From contig JAHWIN010000008.1 of the NCBI GenBank assembly GCA_019322475.1, positions 1 through 9,428 on the forward strand: a DNA stretch of 9,428 nt, read 5' to 3'. Position 1 is the stretch's first letter. Every line of letters begins with the position of its first letter. Shown one piece after another: positions 6,341 to 9,428 of this stretch. The notes below the pieces were generated by a model. It searched no databases and was not told the DNA's origin. It was given only the letters and a program-made list of their open reading frames with translations. Source of the stretch: Candidatus Woesearchaeota archaeon. GTDB lineage: Archaea; Nanobdellota; Nanobdellia; Woesearchaeales; JACPBV01. The translations under genes and the position numbers were made by a program.

Positions 6341-7630
6341 TTACTCCTTGCAGGCCATATAAATGTTCTCAAAGACCTTTTTGACAGATTCTGTCTTTAT
6401 AGAGGAAAATGCTATCCTTAATATATTCCCTATTGCTATCACGCCCGTATCGTACTTTTTCAGCAGCCTCTGCCTTATCTCCTCTCCTTCTTTATTCTTT
6501 AGCTTTACGCACATAAAATAGCCTGAATTATGCGGCAGCGCACTAAACTCCTCTTCATATTCCTTATGGGCAGAGAGGGCATTTTCAACCTCATCAAACC
6601 TTTTCTTCAGCAGCGCTCTTTTTTCCTTTTTTTCTTTATCATATCCTGGATCGCTGAAAGCAGAGGAGACCAATGACTGGGAAAGGTGCGAATCATTTGA
6701 TATGCTCCCCCTTACAGCCCCTGAAGCCTTGCTCTCTAAAGCCCCATAAAGTTCCTCGCTTCCTTTTTTTAGGCCGTATGTTATGAACCCTACTCTAAGG
6801 CCCCAGGCATAATCCTCTTTTGTAGCACCGTCAAGCTTGATACCTAAAACATTCTCATGCAGCCCTGAAAACTCAGAAAAGATAGATTCTGTATAAACAC
6901 CTTCCTTGTAGACAAGCCCGAAATAGGCGTCATCTGCTATAGCTAATATCCTGTTCCCTTTCTCAGCCGCCTCCTTGATAGCATCCCTGATCATTATAGC
7001 CTCTTCTTTAGTGGGGCTGTACCCTGCAGGGTTGTTTGGAAAGTTCAAAAGCACGATCTTCTTCCCTGCACCCTCCTTCAATTTCTCCCTTAGCCCGTCA
7101 ACATTGAACATGTCTCCCTTAAATGTTTCAAATGTGTCCAGTATAGCGCCATACCCGTTTGCAAGTATAAGCTTATAGTTCCCCCAGAAAAGGTCTGGAA
7201 GTATTATCTTGTCCCCTTCATCGACAAACATGTACCCTGTGATGCTTAGGCCGTGGGTTATTGCGTTTGTGACTACAGGCAAGCTTATGCATTTTCCCTT
7301 TAATGAAGGGTTCTTCTCTATCATCATATCTTTCCATTTCTCCCTAAGCTCTTTCATGCCGAAGCTTGGGCTGTAAGGGAATACATCCTTCGGGTCAAGC
7401 TTGATTTTATCAGCTATAGGCTTAAGCCTCATAGGGCTCCCGTCATCCTCTAAAGCTATCCCTATTGTTGCATTTATCTTTTTTCCCTTGGCTTCTGCGC
7501 TTTGTGATAATATCCCTCTCTTCGGGAAGAATATAGCCTTTCCTTTTTTAGAAAGAAGGCCATAAGCTGCCATGCTGCTTCTCTTTATCGTTTCATTTAG
7601 CTCTTCTGCCTGCGGATTTATTTTTTCCAT
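6341..7630 (-). CDS. Class I/II PLP-dependent aminotransferase
   Basis: This 429-residue cytoplasmic enzyme carries a complete fold-type I set. It has NFPNNPAG at 196-203, IADDAYFGL at 231-239 with the cofactor-binding Asp and Tyr, and Lys271 in GATKEDYAWGLRVGF as the likely Schiff-base lysine with Arg279 nearby. Arg405 in LRIAFSS is the likely carboxylate-binding arginine. The N-terminal segment AIFFPKRGILSQSAEAKGKK with INATIGIALEDDGSPM marks a longer subfamily that I recall from bacteria and archaea, annotated only as aminotransferase. The substrate is not determinable, though aspartate or an aromatic amino acid is plausible. The ATG lies inside the end of the kinase gene (13-base overlap), with a weak AAGGT 3 bases upstream, pointing to coupled translation. 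Proximity to PEPCK suggests, but does not prove, oxaloacetate or amino-acid carbon flow. Confidence 0.9.
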   Translation of the reverse strand: MEKINPQAEELNETIKRSSMAAYGLLSKKGKAIFFPKRGILSQSAEAKGKKINATIGIALEDDGSPMRLKPIADKIKLDPKDVFPYSPSFGMKELREKWKDMMIEKNPSLKGKCISLPVVTNAITHGLSITGYMFVDEGDKIILPDLFWGNYKLILANGYGAILDTFETFKGDMFNVDGLREKLKEGAGKKIVLLNFPNNPAGYSPTKEEAIMIRDAIKEAAEKGNRILAIADDAYFGLVYKEGVYTESIFSEFSGLHENVLGIKLDGATKEDYAWGLRVGFITYGLKKGSEELYGALESKASGAVRGSISNDSHLSQSLVSSAFSDPGYDKEKKEKRALLKKRFDEVENALSAHKEYEEEFSALPHNSGYFMCVKLKNKEGEEIRQRLLKKYDTGVIAIGNILRIAFSSIKTESVKKVFENIYMACKE

Positions 7631-8115
7631 AGTACCTTTTTGGAAATATTACTCATATTTATTCCTTTTGTAGTATCTATAACAACAACCTTATGTCCCG
7701 CCTCCTTAGCCTCGTTCAGGCAGACATCAAATGCCTCGCATTCTACATTCTCCTTAACCTTATCTTTATCATACCCTCTTTTTTTGAGCCTCCCCTCTAA
7801 AGCCTTAAGGCTGCATTTTGTGCAGATGCATATATCTGCATATCTCTTAGGCAGGTAATGTGAAAGGTGGGAATCTATTATTGCCCCTTTCTCACCCTCT
7901 TTCTCCATCTCCTTTATCTTTTCTCCCAGGGCCTTATTCAGCTTCTTTATATCCACTATTGAGCACTTCCTCCTTTTATCATACCCTTCAGAAAGCCTTT
8001 TTTCTTTTATTATCCTGCTTACATCAACATGCCTGAATTTTAGCTTTTTAGCCAGCCTTCTGCTTAGTGTAGTCTTGCCGCTACCTACAGAGCCTGTAAC
8101 TATTATTGTTTTCAT
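7618..8115 (-). CDS. AK6/Fap7-type adenylate kinase/NTPase
   Basis: The 165-residue P-loop protein has the Walker A motif GSVGSGKT at 8-15, HVDVSRIIKE at 29-38, and the family-typical DSHLSHYLP at 81-89. It also has KKRGYDKDKVKENVECEAFDVC at 111-132 and GHKVVVIDTT at 140-149. This is the short archaeal/eukaryotic AK6 (Fap7, hCINAP) family rather than bacterial Adk. Family members have adenylate kinase and ATPase activity and act in small-subunit ribosome maturation through uS11 (Rps14). That role here follows from the family only. The ATG at 8113-8115 has a TATA-like element at -24 to -31 and no Shine-Dalgarno. It is the first gene of the kinase, aminotransferase and membrane-protein operon. 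Its TAA lies 10-12 bases inside the next gene. Confidence 0.92.
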   Translation of the reverse strand: MKTIIVTGSVGSGKTTLSRRLAKKLKFRHVDVSRIIKEKRLSEGYDKRRKCSIVDIKKLNKALGEKIKEMEKEGEKGAIIDSHLSHYLPKRYADICICTKCSLKALEGRLKKRGYDKDKVKENVECEAFDVCLNEAKEAGHKVVVIDTTKGINMSNISKKVLWKK

Positions 8116-8138
8116 GCTAAAGATAAAAGATAACCCTG

Positions 8139-8146
8139 TTTAAAAA
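8139..8146 (-). promoter_or_regulatory. TATA-like box for the kinase operon
   Basis: TTTTTAAA on the minus strand lies at -24 to -31 from the ATG at 8115. It is weaker in sequence than the other boxes in the window, but the spacing is identical. Confidence 0.55.
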
Positions 8147-8170
8147 GTATTTGATATGTCCTGATAATCT

Positions 8171-8512
8171 TCAATTCCCCCTGGCTTCTCTTACGCAATT
8201 TTCAAATTCATCCGTTTTTTCCCACTGGCATCCCCTTTCTAAACAACCGCAGCTTATCTCCTTATAGCATTCATGCTCAGGAAGGAAAATGCACATTGTT
8301 CTTACAGGCTCGGCATATCTGCTTTGGCATACTGTTCCGGAACATCCGCCTATAGCACAATCCTCGTCTCTGATGCACCCTTTTTCACTGGTCAGCTCCT
8401 CCCCTGTCATTCTCCCTGTTCCTGCAGTCTTTTTTTCCTTCCCGCAACCTGCAGCAAGGGCCGCCAAAAGCATACAAAAGACCATGAATATGCATTTAAG
8501 GTACTTTTTCAT
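8171..8512 (-). CDS. Cysteine-rich lipoprotein (eight-cysteine-cluster-like)
   Basis: I choose the ATG at 8510-8512 (113 residues). It overlaps the upstream stop as ATGA and has GAGGGTGAT ending 3 bases before it, a near-perfect Shine-Dalgarno. The product starts with MKKYLKC, a hydrophobic helix at 7-20 and a lipobox LAAGC with Cys23, so it is a predicted membrane-anchored lipoprotein of about 91 mature residues. The domain after Cys23 has ten cysteines at 46, 52, 57, 62, 74, 82, 88, 90, 95 and 106. The patterns DEDCAIGGCSGTVC and CGCLERGCQW match the eight-cysteine-cluster domain I recall from archaea and some bacteria. The biochemical role is unknown, and disulfides or metal binding outside the cell are both possible. 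It is co-transcribed with the membrane-bound regulator. Confidence 0.85.
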   Translation of the reverse strand: MKKYLKCIFMVFCMLLAALAAGCGKEKKTAGTGRMTGEELTSEKGCIRDEDCAIGGCSGTVCQSRYAEPVRTMCIFLPEHECYKEISCGCLERGCQWEKTDEFENCVREARGN

Positions 8513-9210
8513 GATATCACCCTCTTTTTTTTGGATCTGATAACCTCGATGATGATTATGGCTGCAATGACAAACAAGCACCCTGCTAAGAACCAGAGGG
8601 CATAGTTAGGCGCAGCCCTTAAGGCCCCTGCAGCAGCCTCAGGAGCTTTTTCTATGATTCCTCTTGCCCCTTCTTCTGCAGCCTTTTCAAAAACACCGTC
8701 TACTATAGGCCTTTCTGCAGCTTCCATCAATGGCTCCCCTAATGAGCCTCCGCCTCTTGCTGCAGCCCACTTAGCATCCTGTGCCGCTTCCTTCACAGCC
8801 TTCCCTGCAGGCATGAAATATCTGCTGTAGATATGGATAAGCCCAGTACCTATAAGTGCAAGCAGGCTTACAGGAAGCACCATCCTTAGCTTCTCCTTGA
8901 TCCCATAGGTTGTCTTCGGTGCTATGATTATATATTTGTTCGCCAGCTTGTAGTGGTTTACCTCCTTCCCTTTTTTGCTGTAATGGAACTCCTCACAATT
9001 TATTATCTCTGACCTCATCAGCTGCTTCAGGTTGTAATGCACAGTTGATATTGCAATTTCAAGCTCCTTTGATATCTCAGACTCAGTGGCATCCTCTTTC
9101 TTGGTAAGGTAATCAAGTATCTTTCTGCAGCTATCATTCGATATTACATTAGCCAGTTCCTTAGCCTTGTCCTCCCTTAGGCTTACAAGTAAGAAAGATT
9201 GTTTTGCCAT
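8509..9210 (-). CDS. Membrane-anchored winged-helix (ArsR-like) transcription regulator
   Basis: The 233-residue protein has an N-terminal winged helix at about 15-98. Helices include NDSCRKILDYLTKKEDATESE, followed by the recognition helix ISTVHYNLKQLMRSE (54-68) and a wing FHYSKKGKEVNHYKLANKYIIIAP (75-98). Membrane helix 1 follows at about 108-128 (MVLPVSLLALIGTGLIHIY). A loop of about 70 residues, rich in Ala, Glu and Gly, leads to helix 2 at about 203-223 (YALWFLAGCLFVIAAIII) and a basic tail (RSKKKR). This predicts a cytoplasmic DNA-binding head with an external loop, a one-component membrane sensor. The ATG at 9208-9210 has a TATA box just upstream and no Shine-Dalgarno. Its TGA overlaps the lipoprotein ATG, so the two are coupled. 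Targets are unknown. The palindrome at its own promoter is a candidate. Confidence 0.88.
   Translation of the reverse strand: MAKQSFLLVSLREDKAKELANVISNDSCRKILDYLTKKEDATESEISKELEIAISTVHYNLKQLMRSEIINCEEFHYSKKGKEVNHYKLANKYIIIAPKTTYGIKEKLRMVLPVSLLALIGTGLIHIYSRYFMPAGKAVKEAAQDAKWAAARGGGSLGEPLMEAAERPIVDGVFEKAAEEGARGIIEKAPEAAAGALRAAPNYALWFLAGCLFVIAAIIIIEVIRSKKKRVIS
8513..8524 (-). promoter_or_regulatory. Ribosome binding site for the lipoprotein gene
   Basis: GAGGGTGATATC immediately precedes the ATG on the minus strand. GGTGAT matches the archaeal 16S anti-Shine-Dalgarno and fixes the start at 8512 against longer in-frame extensions. Confidence 0.75.
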
Positions 9211-9212
9211 CC

Positions 9213-9222
9213 TATGATCATA
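9213..9222. promoter_or_regulatory. Palindrome between TATA box and start of the regulator gene
   Basis: TATGATCATA is a perfect 10-bp palindrome at -3 to -12 from the regulator ATG, between the TATA box and the expected transcription start. The position suits a repressor operator. It could serve autoregulation by the winged-helix protein, which is inference only. Confidence 0.4.
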
Positions 9223-9230
9223 TCTCCATC

Positions 9231-9240
9231 ATTATAAATA
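9231..9240 (-). promoter_or_regulatory. TATA box for the regulator-lipoprotein operon
   Basis: TATTTATAAT on the minus strand lies at about -21 to -30 from the ATG at 9210, with no Shine-Dalgarno. A leaderless transcript is predicted. Confidence 0.65.
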
Positions 9241-9317
9241 ATTTTCTATGGCTTCCATCAGATCCGAAGTTATGGTAGGCGTACTGCTGGTTTCTAGGAG
9301 GCATATCTCTGCAAAAT

Positions 9318-9325
9318 TTTATATA
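9318..9325 (+). promoter_or_regulatory. TATA box for the YjbQ-like gene
   Basis: TTTATATA lies at -24 to -31 from the ATG at 9349. The preceding AAAAT is a plausible BRE. The 138-base gap 9211-9348 carries divergent promoters for this gene and the regulator operon. Confidence 0.7.
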
Positions 9326-9348
9326 TCCTGTCTTCCTTCTTTTTTGCA

Positions 9349-9428
9349 ATGGAGACCATAACCCTGTCTACATCAAGAAAACACGAGCTTATAGGCATAA
9401 CCCAGAAAGTTATAAGCATAGTTGAAAA
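9349..9428 (+). CDS. YjbQ/UPF0047 family protein, 3'-partial
   Basis: Only 26 codons are visible before the window ends. The product begins METITLSTSRKHELIGITQK and continues VISIVE, matching the conserved opening of the YjbQ/UPF0047 family (start, beta strand, then ELIDIT-like helix). Some members have weak thiamine phosphate synthase activity, though the physiological role is unsettled. The ATG follows a consensus TATA box at the leaderless distance seen elsewhere in this window, which supports a real gene. It is divergent from the regulator operon and could be controlled by it. The assignment rests on a short N-terminus. Confidence 0.7.
   Translation, partial: METITLSTSRKHELIGITQKVISIVE

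Noticed and set aside
7634..7646. TTTTTGGAAA-like sequence at the kinase 3' end resembling the 2354/2404 repeat
   Set aside because: It is part of the kinase coding end, lacks the palindrome, and is too short and A/T-rich to count as a third copy.
8513..8581. N-terminal extension of the lipoprotein from 8581
   Set aside because: It would overlap the regulator gene by over 70 bases and bury the signal peptide. The ATG at 8512 has a strong Shine-Dalgarno and gives a canonical lipoprotein signal.
9248..9361. 37-codon plus-strand ORF in the divergent gap
   Set aside because: It spans the TATA box and start of the YjbQ-like gene and has no promoter, so it is probably chance.

Overview
The window looks like compact archaeal DNA. 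It is probably from a small-genome DPANN-type lineage (Woesearchaeota/Pacearchaeota-like), but that assignment is inferred from gene content and style, not from a marker gene. The evidence is an archaeal AK6/Fap7-type kinase, an archaeal-style NFACT (RqcH/NEMF) protein, a membrane-anchored winged-helix regulator, and a strict archaeal promoter layout. Five genes have a TATA box (TTTATATA or a close variant) about 21-31 bases before the start codon with no Shine-Dalgarno, which predicts leaderless mRNAs. A sixth gene (NFACT) has the same box but an ambiguous start. Operon-internal genes instead carry Shine-Dalgarno-like sequences.

Layout, left to right. (1) A plus-strand gene cut by the left edge encodes a cysteine-containing, probably secreted beta-rich protein that ends at 971. 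It converges on (2) a minus-strand gene for a 446-residue, extremely Lys/Glu-rich coiled-coil protein. (3) The short gap at 2326-2429 holds two near-identical tandem hairpins or palindromes and a 14-bp direct repeat. (4) Next is a short NFACT protein lacking the C-terminal NFACT-R domain. (5) A 265-bp non-coding element at 3593-3857 has perfect 17-bp terminal inverted repeats and a 9-bp direct repeat on each side. It reads as a MITE-like insertion into the last codon or so of the next gene. (6) GTP-dependent PEP carboxykinase follows, with its own promoter beside an imperfect palindrome. (7) A three-gene operon on the minus strand, in transcription order, encodes an AK6/Fap7-type NTPase, a class I/II PLP aminotransferase and a single-pass membrane protein. 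(8) A two-gene operon encodes a membrane-bound winged-helix regulator and a cysteine-rich lipoprotein, overlapping by ATGA. (9) A divergent plus-strand gene cut by the right edge starts like the YjbQ/UPF0047 family.

Functional reading. PEPCK next to an aminotransferase fits amino acid to oxaloacetate to PEP carbon flow, but the aminotransferase substrate is unknown. NFACT and AK6/Fap7 belong to ribosome quality control and ribosome maturation families. The regulator plus lipoprotein pair is a plausible envelope-sensing module. The strongest single observation is the insertion element: removing it with one copy of the target duplication restores a PEPCK reading frame that ends ...EFLG-stop one base before the NFACT TATA box.
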